In this document: positions 25,721 to 36,800 of the stretch, in pieces
Position numbering within the stretch: position 1 is the stretch's first letter
Layout of the letters: each line of letters starts with the position of its first letter
Origin: Oreocharis arfaki
Lineage: Eukaryota; Chordata; Aves; Passeriformes; Paramythiidae
Length of the DNA stretch: 64,000 nucleotides
NCBI GenBank assembly: GCA_013398015.1
Contig: VZRR01009797.1
Coordinates: 186,166-250,165, forward strand
Direction of reading: 5' to 3'
Translations under genes and position numbers: made by a program
The notes under the pieces: model-generated
Seen by the model: only the letters and a program-made list of their open reading frames with translations
The model's database searches: none
Told to the model about the DNA's origin: nothing

Positions 25721-26580
25721 GTTTAACGAGGGATTAAATTATGTTCTCTACAAAATGAAGAAGTAACTAAATGATATTTCTTTTGCTTTTGAGGATCAAA
25801 GCAACCATTCCAATGCACAAAATCAGGATTGTTTTATAAGAAGATTGTTCTTAAATTACTAATTCTTATCTGCTGCAGAACAACAACTTCCTAACTCTGC
25901 ATTAAGGAAGCCCTCCTTTAAAATAACCAGAGATAAACTACAATTTTTCACCACCATTCTTGCAGACATTATAGTTTGGAAGGAGATTCCTGGTTTCTCT
26001 CCAACTGTTTCAGATCTCTGAGGCAGGGAAAAGTAACCGCAACAGAGTCAGTGGAGAAAATCAATTCCAGAAAGAATCACCATGCTGCTAGATGACTAGT
26101 GAAGTCGAAGTGCTCAGCCAATGATGGCTTAAGCATCTTGGTTAATACAGCTGATCAACATGTTGACAAACTCAGAAAGCTTCTGACAGAAAAATAAAAA
26201 AAAATTCAAGGTACTGCTTGAAGATTCATGTTCTTCAACAAAACGTATTTAAAATGTGTCAAGTATGGGACACAGAGAAGAAGAAAAGATTCTTGCTTTC
26301 TTTTAATAAAAACAATTCTTTGCACAAGAAGCAGCCACTTTAAGTAACAATGCAAAATCTCTAGTTTCACTCGCACAGAAAAATAACTATAGATTAAAAA
26401 AAATCAGGTATGCACACCATAAACTTCAGCAGGGCAACATAAGAAGAGCTCTAGCTCACAGGGACTGTGCAGTACATCGGAAGTTTAAGATTGGACTTCT
26501 TGGTAGCCCCAGCAGGTCTCAAGCAGGCCCAATATCTTGATGCCTTATTCAACCACTTAGTTATAAAGGGACCCCTTTAT

Positions 26581-26615
26581 ATATCTCAAGATATATATAT
26601 CTCAAGATAACTCAA
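26581..26615 (+). repeat. Short imperfect tandem repeat (ctcaagat)
   Basis: 'atatctcaagat' occurs twice in close succession, followed by a third 'ctcaagaa', interleaved with 'atatat'. A minor slippage-type repeat. Confidence 0.75.
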
Positions 26616-26692
26616 GAAGACGTCAACAGAAAATTTCTGGGAGAAACCAGACATGTTTGTATCATTTTAGGAGGTTTATTTGGAATTTGGAA

Positions 26693-26806
26693 TGGTGGAG
26701 TTTTTTGTGTGTTTGTCTGCTTATGTGTTTTGGTGGGGGTTTTGCTTGTTTATTTGTTTGGGTTTTTTGGGTTTTTTCGTTGGCTCGTTGGTTTGATTTT
26801 TTAAAA
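26693..26806 (+). repeat. G/T-rich low-complexity tract
   Basis: A stretch of about 110 bases made almost entirely of G and T ('gtgtgtttgtctgc', 'ggtgggggttttgcttg', 'gggttttttgggtttttt'). The strand asymmetry is strong. It is not a simple unit repeat. Confidence 0.85.
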
Positions 26807-28138
26807 ATCCCACAGATATGCACAGGAAAACCTGGAAATGTTAAATTGTGGCCAAGAATTTCTCCCCCAAACAGTTTTTACTCTACAGACATGATTCACC
26901 TACCTTTACCTATATAGTAGCTGGGCTTCTACACCAAGTAAGATGACTGCATTTCCTGTAACAGGTAATTGGGCAGCCCACTTTTGGAGAGAAATTAATT
27001 CCAACCTGGCTAAGATACCTTTTTTAGGATAAACTGTTATCACCCTCAGAAAGTTTTTGTTACTGTCCATTGACTCTCACTTAGACTAGATTTTTAACTT
27101 CTAGATGGCTAAAGTTAGGTGAATTCCATGTGAAAAGACAGCTCAAATGATGAATGGGATAAACAGGAAGGTGAGAAGAAACAAGAACAAGAAAGCAGAT
27201 ATTTTAAAATATGTTTTAGAATTGATCAGTGCAGTGTATAGCCCTTATCAAATCTGTACCACAAACTGCATTTTTTTACTAATCTAAGTTTTAACTACTT
27301 CAGTTGGAATGCAGAGAACATCTATTAGTAGGTGAAAAATGGCATTTGCCACTCAAATTCAGCCTGCTAGTCAGAAAATTCCTTGTATTACAGAACTGAA
27401 TTAAATTGTCTGCCTTTTAACAAAAGGTAATGCAGATTACTGACTATTTCCATCAGGATAGGTTGTCATATCAACTTAACTTACAAGTGGTCTGACCACA
27501 TTATATTTTGAATACACCCACAGACATGCATATTTCTCCAAACTCCAGCTGCAGAATGGAGCGGCTTCCAAAAATAAGTGCATCATTTTAAGTTCCTCCT
27601 CTTATTACTGAGTGTACCCATGTGATGTGTAAATTTTATCTAAAATGCTGGAAGAAGGAGCAAAAGAATCATGAAAATTATTTCACAGGATACAGTAGCT
27701 GGGCTTATGCCACGGGGCAATGTGTGGATCTCTGTGATTGAACTCTCTTTGTGAATTCCAGCTGCGGTGTATCCCCACGTATGCCAGTGTCCTCTAGCAG
27801 GAAATTTGGGTGCTCATGGGGCTTTGATATACTCCAGGAGATTTCAGTCAGCAAACAGAACTGCATGGCACAGCTCAAAGTGCACCCACTTTGCAGCACA
27901 GACACAACCAGTATGAGCTAATTAAGTATGCTGTAATTAAAACAGGGTGAATTCACTAGTGATGATTACCTAAAACCTGATTGGTTGTGGCTTTAAGCTG
28001 GGACTACCTTGTTAAACATTCAGCAGAGCAAACTTGTGATCAAATTCTTAAACTGCCTATAGTCTATTTAGCTTATAAGTATCTTGTTCCCTGCTGCTGC
28101 CCTTGTGAGGCACTCCCATTCTGTGTCTGCAAAAAATC

Positions 28139-28222
28139 TCTGCCTCTCCCCCTCCCTCTCCCTCTCCCTCTCGTCCCNCTCTGCTTTCTTTCTCCCGTCC
28201 TCTCCTCTCTCCTTCCCTTCTG
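28139..28222 (+). repeat. Pyrimidine-rich (CTCTCC-type) tract with one ambiguous base
   Basis: A nearly pure C/T tract with repeated 'cctctc' and 'ccctct' units. Position 28178 is an N, the only single-base ambiguity in the window, so the tract probably varies in length or was poorly resolved. Polypurine/polypyrimidine tracts of this kind can adopt triplex structure. Confidence 0.9.
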
Positions 28223-28649
28223 TAGCCATTATAAGAGGAAAAAAATCAATAAGGGTCACACATCTTTCTTTTATTTATGAACTAATTCAATTACCTCAAA
28301 TGAAATACTGATGTTTCCAACTATATGTTTTAATGCTTCCCACGAGTGATTTAGATTGTGGGATTTACAGGCCACTAATTTTACTCACCAGTGTCTGACA
28401 TATCGTTTTACAACTGAAAAAAAACCTCTCAGAGGTATGAGATTCATAGTAGCCTGCTATCTGCTCACACTGCACAGTTGAATTATAGCCTCGGGTAGCC
28501 ACCATCTCACACAAAAGAAGAGCATCTTCTGTGGCTCTGCATCCTCCATGCAGAGATCTACAGTGTGATCCAAAATATAACTTACACCCCTAAAGCAAAA
28601 GAGCCCACAGGATCAGGCAAAGTCTAGGCTATGGGTAAGATGTGCTCTA

Positions 28650-28876
28650 CACCATGACCCTGATGCCCTCGTGATCCCAACCGCTGGCAAGGCGGGTGTC
28701 CCAGAGCTGGGCAGGGCTGTGCAGTGGATCCCTCCCGGGCTGTGTCCGGGGCTGGCTACCTGTGCTGGGGGGGCACGACAGCAGAGCAGACATGCACAAG
28801 GGGCAGGACATAGCTCGGGCCCTCACAGAACTGGAAGTCTCAATGAGATCTTGAGGTCTCAAACAAAAAAAAAATA
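28650..28876 (+). other. GC-rich patch followed by an A-rich run, origin unknown
   Basis: About 190 bases with high GC content ('cctcccgggctgtgtccggg', 'gctgggggggcacgacagc') stand out from AT-rich surroundings. About 40 bases later comes 'aaacaaaaaaaaaataaa'. The arrangement would fit a small retroposed transcript in plus orientation, but no parent sequence is recognised and no flanking target duplication is evident. It could equally be a native GC-rich patch next to a chance homopolymer. Confidence 0.25.
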
Positions 28877-29794
28877 AACTGTTCTGTTACCCATGGAGTT
28901 ACTGCACATGTGCCGTTCTGTGGAACTAAAAATCTAACATTCTTCTCGCAGAAAGATCGAGAGAAAACAGTATCGTCAGTGGTTCAGGCCAAAAAACTGT
29001 GGACAAGGTATTGTTTGAGTATCTGTTCATGTGATTTAGTAAATAAATCTCACATTACAGAATCTAGAAAAGAATTTATGTAGAAACATGATTCTCTCTT
29101 TTTCTTGACAGCGGAAAGGAAATCAAACTATATAAAGCTTAAGGAAATATGAGGATGCAAAATTAAGCCAAGCTGAGTCAGGAAAGTCAAACCTGTGGCT
29201 GTAATTTATGATGGTTTGAGAGTGGGGGGACGCATCACTTTTGTTTTAGTTTACTGAAAAGACCACTTTAGGCAAGGCCTTGTCGCTTATTTTTTCACCA
29301 TGGATTTGTTTTTCCTGGCAGTATCGTGGTTCAACATTAAAAGATTAAATCCAAGAATCAAAATTTAAAAGGCTGGTGATGTTCCTGTCAAAGGTACAGA
29401 CTAAATTTACACACTTGTACAGAGAGAACTCCAAAGAACAGACACCTTCATAGTAATTTTACCTGCAAAAATAGACTTCACAGATATAAATGGAAAAACC
29501 CTCTCACTTCTATAGTCAGACAGTTGCTCTCCTCTATACTTTTTCTTAAGGCTTCTAAATATTTTTACCACATCACAGTGAATTCAAACACAGTGAAAAG
29601 ATTTATGAAAGCTGAGGTGCCATTTTTCGCTACTTCTCCATTTTTCAGTTTCCAATTTCACCAACATCGACACCAAAAAATACTGTTAATTTTCCTCATC
29701 CCCCAGCATTCTCATATGAGAAGGTAACCGAAGACAAGAATCTCGACCTTGCAATTAAGGTTTTAGGCTATACCATGAGTTGGATATATATTTA

Positions 29795-29858
29795 GGCTAT
29801 TAATTTCAAGATAATCATTAATTAATTGCATTCATAAAGCTGTTAATAGCTTTATAAC
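29795..29858. promoter_or_regulatory. Dense homeodomain-type TAAT cluster with 8-bp inverted repeat
   Basis: Within 65 bases are 'taattt' (29801), a run 'taatcattaattaattg' (29812-29828) holding several TAAT/ATTA cores, and an inverted repeat with 8-bp arms ('ataaagct' 29834-29841 and 'agctttat' 29848-29855) around a 'gttaat' spacer. TAAT cores are the usual homeodomain contact sequence, but such motifs are frequent in AT-rich DNA. This is a candidate enhancer only. Confidence 0.25.
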
Positions 29859-32800
29859 TTAGTACCTCAGCATACTGCCATTATCCAAAAACTCCTCTTG
29901 AATATATTTATAAGTGTTACTGAGGCTATGTGATATGCCAACATGCCAAGACATTCTGGGTGAGATTGATCTCACTAAAGTTTCAGTATCTATGATCCAG
30001 ATGTCTCCTTTATGAGCTAATTTTATAGAAAGTTGAGAGAAATATGTACTCTTAGGGAATTATTAATCTGACCTATCTACTTAGGGATGAGAGAAATCAT
30101 GTCTTTCTCTTTCTTTTGTCTCTAAAGAGACTCTACACTTCTGACAGACATCCTTCAGGGGCTGTGTGATGAACTCTAACATCCCCAGCCAGAGAGATAT
30201 TTTTCAGTGTGTGGTGGAATGAAGCTCTTTGCTCTAAATGCTTTGAGCACAGGTTTCACGCTTCTGGGATAAGAATCTAGGGTATCTTTGGGCATTTGTG
30301 TAATCTTAGTCCCACCAATAAAATGGTATCCTTTAAAAAAATATCAAGAGTATTGTAAGAGGTAGTTAGAAAGTACTATTTTTTTTTTTAGCCACTATGA
30401 TTCTGCAGAGTTAATTATTATGTGAATTCAGCACCAGAGATCTTTTCAGTGCTGTTTAAATGTCTTTCTCTGACAGGTTATTGCCCAGATTGAACTCCAC
30501 TGAACATTTTGCAAACTTTTCATTTGTGGCCTCTGCACAACAAGTACTTTGAGATGCCCATTCTGAGGGCACAGAATGAACCCCAGTTTCTTGTAGGCAT
30601 CAGCAAAATTGGTTGCTTGGAGACTGCACGCAAAGAACTAAAGGCAGCTTCTGATACGTTAGACTGAATTACCAACTAAGCCACGTCTTCGGGTTTTTTT
30701 ATTTATCTCCAAGGTGTGAATTCCTACCCAGTTTCTGCTCTTTCACTCTTGAGGGTATCCGGAAGATATTTGTAATGGGTTTAAAACAGCTTTGAAGTTC
30801 TTTCTAATTCTTCTGTTCTAGAAGAGCACACTGCACTGATAACTGCACAGTGAAATTTCTATTTGAAACATCATCGTCATCTTCACAACTGTAAATAATT
30901 GTACATTTTTGACCCTCTTGTAGCTCCTGGATTGTTGTTCAAGAGTTTTCAGAAGACCTTGATGTTGTTCAGCAGTAGATTTACCTCATGCTTACCATTG
31001 GGTTGGTTCTATACACAAGCATAACAACAGCAAAGACATGCTGTCTAAAGAAACCTTACCCATTTTAAACTCAGAAATTTCAGAAAGTAGTTTACTGCAT
31101 GTGAAGTCATCTTGCAATCTTAGAACATGTGGTAAAGAGTTTAAATATCTACGTGCATTTCTAGTGTGAACAAATGTGTATATAAAAGTGTGTCTACATG
31201 AAAAAGGCTGGGTACCAAGTAAGGAAGGATTGGTTGAGTATTATACAAATGCCAAAAAACCAAAGAAGCCTGAGAACCTGACTATTCATCAAAGTGACAA
31301 AAAATTATAAACAGCTATCCAGTGTTTCCCAGGAAATTACAGTTTATGTAAAACAAAACATGTCTGATGCTTCAAAGCAGATATGGACTGCTCAAAAAAT
31401 ATTTCCTTTACCTAAGTCCTGCCTTCACAGCTCCATATACTCAGAACCCCCACCAATTATTAGCAATTGCTCTTTAGTATGCACCTGACAGTATCTGAGG
31501 AGAGTACAGGGCTACAGATGCAAAACTCTAAAGAGGATATAAATTATTTGCCTTAATCATTGTGATCCCTAGCATTTAAACAATACTCTGTATAATGATG
31601 AGAACCTGTTCCTGAACTCAAACTGCATAATTATCTACATTATTGCTATTTTAAATTATTTTCCTTTTCAAATCAAGTCAACCAGTAAAAATGAATTTTC
31701 ACTAGGAAATGAGCAAACCTCTTACCTGCCCTTCAGTAGGAAAGCTGGCACAGATTTTAGATCTAAAATTCATTTAAAAGCAACACTGCGCTTTAAGATT
31801 GGTTCTATACAATGAGCAGTAAGAACCCTGCAAAAAGCCCAAGGCTATCAATATGGTACATAAACTGGTTTTGGATGGATTCTGACTTATATTCAGAGAT
31901 CACCAGACGTTTCCTGTCAAATCCAAGGCTAACTGTATGGAAGGCAGAAGACAGCTAATGCAATAATTACAGGAGAAAGAAGAAGGGAATATAAACATAC
32001 TGTGCCAAATTAGAAACACAGAGTTGACAGGGAGAGGACGACCACATCCTTTCCATTGAATATTGAGATGTCTATAAGTACTGGATTGAGATGCTCCCAA
32101 GCTCTGTCCCCTGCCCTTCACAAACACCCCATTGCTATTCCTCACACCCTTCAGATTGTCCAGCTTAGGGTAACAGCACAGGCAAGGCACAAAGCTTGCC
32201 TCTACCCCTCTTCAACAAATCCTCCAAAGGCTCTGCCAACTGCAGGCACAGACACTCTTTATTTCTATGTTTGCAAGTATTATTTTAAAGCCATTCTTGC
32301 TAAAGTCAGGGTGAGATAAACAAGTAATGGGCTTGTGGATTGAAGAGAGATAGCCACTTTCACCTTAGATCCTTCAAATTTCCATATTTAGGAAAAGCAG
32401 CTGCACTAACGTGCAGACATCTTTCTCCTTGAACTTGAAATGACGCAACTCACATCAGACTAGGGAGTGTCTCGAACATACAGCACCATTGTCCAAGGTA
32501 TTATTAAAAAAACTGAGTTATTTTGTAGGACCTATTTTTTTAACTTACGCTGGCTGAACATTCTTCATCTAATTTCTAATAGCCAACATTAAAGTGCTGT
32601 TAATTCACACCCACACCACTCATCCATCTAAAACATGCGGGACTAAAATGAGTTCTCAAGTCAAGGCCAGCAAGGGGACTGAGTAAGTTGGTACTAGTAC
32701 TTGACAGAAATTTCTTTCCCCACTAATCCTCAGGATTAGAACTCCAGAATAATTTAAAATTTTTAGAAGCAAACAGATCGCGAGACCTAGAGGACAAGTG

Positions 32801-33599
32801 GGAAACAAAGGTGAGTACAAGTCATAGAGAGTCACAAAATGCAGTAAATTATGAAAAAATGGTTGAAATAACAGAAGTTTTGACAGAATTTCACACTCAG
32901 AGGAGCTGATGGAAGACTATGCAGAGACATGACATGGGATTTAGCGCTGCTTTCAATGGGACCACATAAGGCCACTGCACCATAGTTTTATAAGCAGGGG
33001 TAGTCTTCAACTGTCCTTAACAAGTATTTATGTTCCCATATCAGAGAATAATGAGCTAAGATGGAACTTTTATTTTTATCTTAAAATCCTTTCACTATTG
33101 AACTCTTCACATTAAACATCTTTCCACTTGGCAGTTCAAGTAGCGTAATTTGCAAAATATAGCTTACTCTGAAGATTGCTAGTATACGCTTCAGGCTGAT
33201 AAAGATTACTTCCCAGCTGCTTCCCATTCACAGACAGTACGTGTGGCCTTCCCTAAAGAGGATGGAAAATGTGATACTGTATCCCACAACCACATGCCTT
33301 ATACCCACTTTATGTGTTTATGTTGGGGTTTTGCTTCTGGTTGCTAAAAAGCATGTTTTTTTGAGACACTGCTCCTTGTATATACCTATTGGTTTTGTTA
33401 CTCTTATTGTTGATGTCTTTTATCCTGCTATTTAAGAAAGCATTCATGGGCCTTCATGTGGCAGATAAAACTGGAAAACTTCTTTGCAAGTTTATGTTGG
33501 AAGTTCTTTGCTACTATCATCACTCTAAAGGAAACTGTGTCCCAGTAGGCTCAGCTGGTGTGAGAAATCTAGTGTTATCCACAAATTGATCATCTCACG

Positions 33600-33850
33600 C
33601 AGCCCTTTAACTGGTGGCTCCACTGTCTGCAGTAATAAAACCAGGTGACAGACCTTGGGAGGCAGGCCAGCCATTGATTCGCTCTGGATACCTGACTGTG
33701 TTGGCTGATGTGCGATCTCTTGGTGCCACAGAGATAAAGTGCAAACTGTTAAAAATGACTGCCAGGAGTGGAGCGGATGCTGTTTTCAGAATGTCACACA
33801 CAGTGAGCTGTGACACACAGCCAAGCTTTGGTCCCCCTATCACATAGAGG
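33600..33850. promoter_or_regulatory. Candidate conserved noncoding block
   Basis: A 250-base block with balanced base composition and four retained CpGs ('tcacgcag', 'attcgctc', 'tgcgatc', 'gagcggatg') in otherwise CpG-poor DNA. Both strands are open through almost the whole block (77 codons plus, 78 codons minus), yet neither peptide resembles a known domain. Complex, non-repetitive sequence with few homopolymers is typical of conserved elements. Conservation cannot be tested from one sequence, so this is inference from composition. A small exon is the alternative. Confidence 0.3.
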
Positions 33851-36800
33851 AATTAGGTTTATGTTTTACAGAAAGATTCAATATCAGCCCAGCTTAGTGT
33901 TGATTTAGTTATTCTTAAATAACTCTTCTTTTCCTCAGTACTCTTTTGGAAATAACAAATTAACATTTTATCTGCTGGCAACTCAGCAATCAAAGAAATA
34001 GCTTTTATGCTATTATCAAAAGATGGTGAACCACAGCATTCATTAAACACATGCCCTCCCAATCAGTGTTTATTTTCACACTCTGATAAATAGGGTTCAC
34101 ACTCTGATGATGCATCAGGGTTCTGCTATGCTCATAAAACACTTAGCTCAAGAAGAGACTCCAAGGTCACCTGCCACCCCCAAACAGAGCGAGTACATTC
34201 ATCTCTTGCCGATGGCACAGGAACAAGGTGCACTGTCCCTCAGAATTCCCAGCTCTCTGGGCTGCTCTGGATCTAAATCCACCCCAATAATATCTGCCCA
34301 CCTAGCTGGCAGTGGCAAGTCATGGGAATACAAAGGCACAGAAAGCTCTTGGGCCACAAACCACTGGGGGCTGGCAGAGCACTCCATGGCAGGAAGCAAG
34401 TCTTCTCTTGGCTTGTTCGGCAGGCAGCTGCTCTGGGCTCCATCGCTGTCAGGCTACCATGCTGCCTTGGCTTCTGGTTTTACTCAGTAGGACATACCCA
34501 CTTATAAAGAGGAACAGCTTCTCCAGTAGCTTGTAGACATAGTATTTTTGATTGCCCAGCCTGGAGAAGCTTTTTACTTGTATAACGACATCTTGCTCAA
34601 CTACTTTGCCATTTAAAACGTCTTGGTGGCAACAGAAGACCACTTCTCAGCCACACATGTCTGTGGCATAAATTTGAATAATCTTTAAATTCCAGGTGTT
34701 TTCTATCCTACAATTCAGATTCCCTGACACAGACTCCAAACATTTTAAGAACAAAGAAGGTCTTAAATGGAAATATTTCAAAATAGAAAAATAAAGGAAT
34801 AAATATTATTATTTTTTGCAATGGAGTGACCTGCCTCCTTTGCTTATCTCCTCCTGAGTTTTGTCTGCTCTATACATCTACTTGTACTGTTTGCATCTTG
34901 GGCAGACTATATCTCTTGCTGTGTTTACCTACATGCACAAAGCCAAACTCAGCAGCATTAAAAAATGAGCATTAAATTCTAAGTTCAGTGTGGAAGGGTC
35001 CCATTCAAACTGGGTATTTGAAGACCCACACAACTACACAGAAACCCCAGTATTACCTGGAACTTCTAGTGATAACACAAGGGAAAAAGACAAAATGTTA
35101 GCAAAAAGAAGACAGAAATGGCAATGACACTCAGCAAACAGAAAAACCAAGACCATGATTTCTAATGAAAAAAAAGAGTGTAGGAAAATTACTGCATCAC
35201 TAAATGTGGCTCAGCTTCAACCATGGTCCAGAGAAAGAGGTCAGGAGCAGGGCAGGAAGAAAAGAGGCAAATAACTGTCTTTCAGAGAAAATAAGGAGAG
35301 AACATGCTGAAAGATGCAGACTATGCAACAGGAGCAATTACAGCATGCCCAGTGGGTTAGGAGGAAAGGCGGTCGCAGCGCCACTCACTACTGCCCAGGG
35401 AAATTGCTTTGGCACAGGGTTTCCTATTACCTGCTTAATTTCGTTTTGCTTGAAAATGGCAAAAGCTTTACAAGATTCTTTGTCACGCTCAACACTGAAA
35501 AGAAGCTACTAAGAGGCAAAACTTGTACTAGAGATACAAAACAGAAACCAGAAACTGAGAGGCTTGCCAAAACAGGCAAAGACATGAAAACACAACTGCA
35601 GGCAAATGTGCTCCTAAAACACAACTGTGAAGCACTCCCAAGAAAGAGGTCATCCATGATTTAAGTGACCAGCTGCCATGTCCCCAAGGAGCACCACGGG
35701 CAGCCCCATAACTGCTTCTCTCATTACAGGATCCAGCTGAGTATAAGAGGTTTTTTTCCCTGCTTTTTCAATTGTCTCAGAGGGAAGGAGATTAATTCAT
35801 TTTGCAGCTTAATAAAATGAACGAAAAAACCAAAAATCCAAACCCTACACAGCTAAGTATTTCCTCTAGTAGTTAACAGAATTAAAACTTAATTATGAAA
35901 ATGAAGAAACTACAAATTACTTTCAAACATAAGCTAAGATAAAGGTTGCCAAAATACATAATCTGAATTATATTTATTTAACATCTTGCATATGCTAATG
36001 AAAAACAGCGCTAGTCAAAGTCCAAATTACAGGCAGACTAAACCAGCTCTTGCTAAATAAGAATAGTACCTTTGCCTGAAACTTGGTCGGAACCCACACT
36101 AAACATCATCTGAGGTTGAGATAATTCTGCTAATGTTTTAATTGCCACATGCCTCTTTACAGTTGCTGGAATTAGAGGCTGGGGTGCCAGAAACGTCCTG
36201 AAACCCATATCAGTGCAGTTATGACAATGTTTTTCACCAAAGCTTTTGAAACTGCAGCTGACTTCTGACTCAACTGAAACAATTACCACTACAAGCAGGG
36301 GAGAGACAGTCCCATACATGGACTGGAATTCGGAGTATAAAGCAGCACAAAAATGCACTTTATCTCACCTGCCTTTTTTACTGCTGGCTGTATTTTTTGC
36401 TGAAAATAGGAAAGGTGAAGAAACAAAGGAGCTTGATTGCTTGATTTCTGTTTTTCCTTCCTCCCCCCTTCCATATGTGAGAATATGTTGTGCACAAGTC
36501 CTTTACCAAAATTATTCCACATAATTCACTCCTCCCACAACCATTTCTGAAGTTCTCATGTCTTTCAGCCTCTGCAGTTTGGAAATGTGGCTACTCCAGA
36601 GTCTCACAGCTCCTTTCCACATGGCAGAGCACAGCACCTACTGCGCTCCCTTGATCCAGAGCAAGAGAAACATGGTACTTCAAGGGTACTTATCCCAAGA
36701 ACAAAGCAATGAAATAATTGTGCCCCTGAGTCACCAAATGGCTTTGGTTTTGGGCTGGCAACTTTATATTATGAAAAATACGTGCTGAAATAATGCCTGT

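Larger units (their letters stand above)
25721..28136. other. AT-rich noncoding sequence with low-complexity tracts
   Basis: No gene is supported. Two low-complexity features occur: a short 'ctcaagat' repeat cluster at 26581-26615 and a G/T-rich tract at 26693-26806. The rest is unique AT-rich sequence. Confidence 0.55.
28223..33600. other. Mostly unique noncoding sequence, no gene seen
   Basis: No gene is supported. A GC-rich patch at 28650-28840, followed by an A-run at 28864-28874, and a homeodomain-type TAAT cluster near 29.8 kb are the only distinctive spots. They are treated separately. Confidence 0.55.

Noticed and set aside
34107..34490. 127-codon open frame
   Set aside because: It is among the longest gap-free frames, but has no recognisable domain, overlaps an open frame on the other strand, and has no convincing splice or promoter context.
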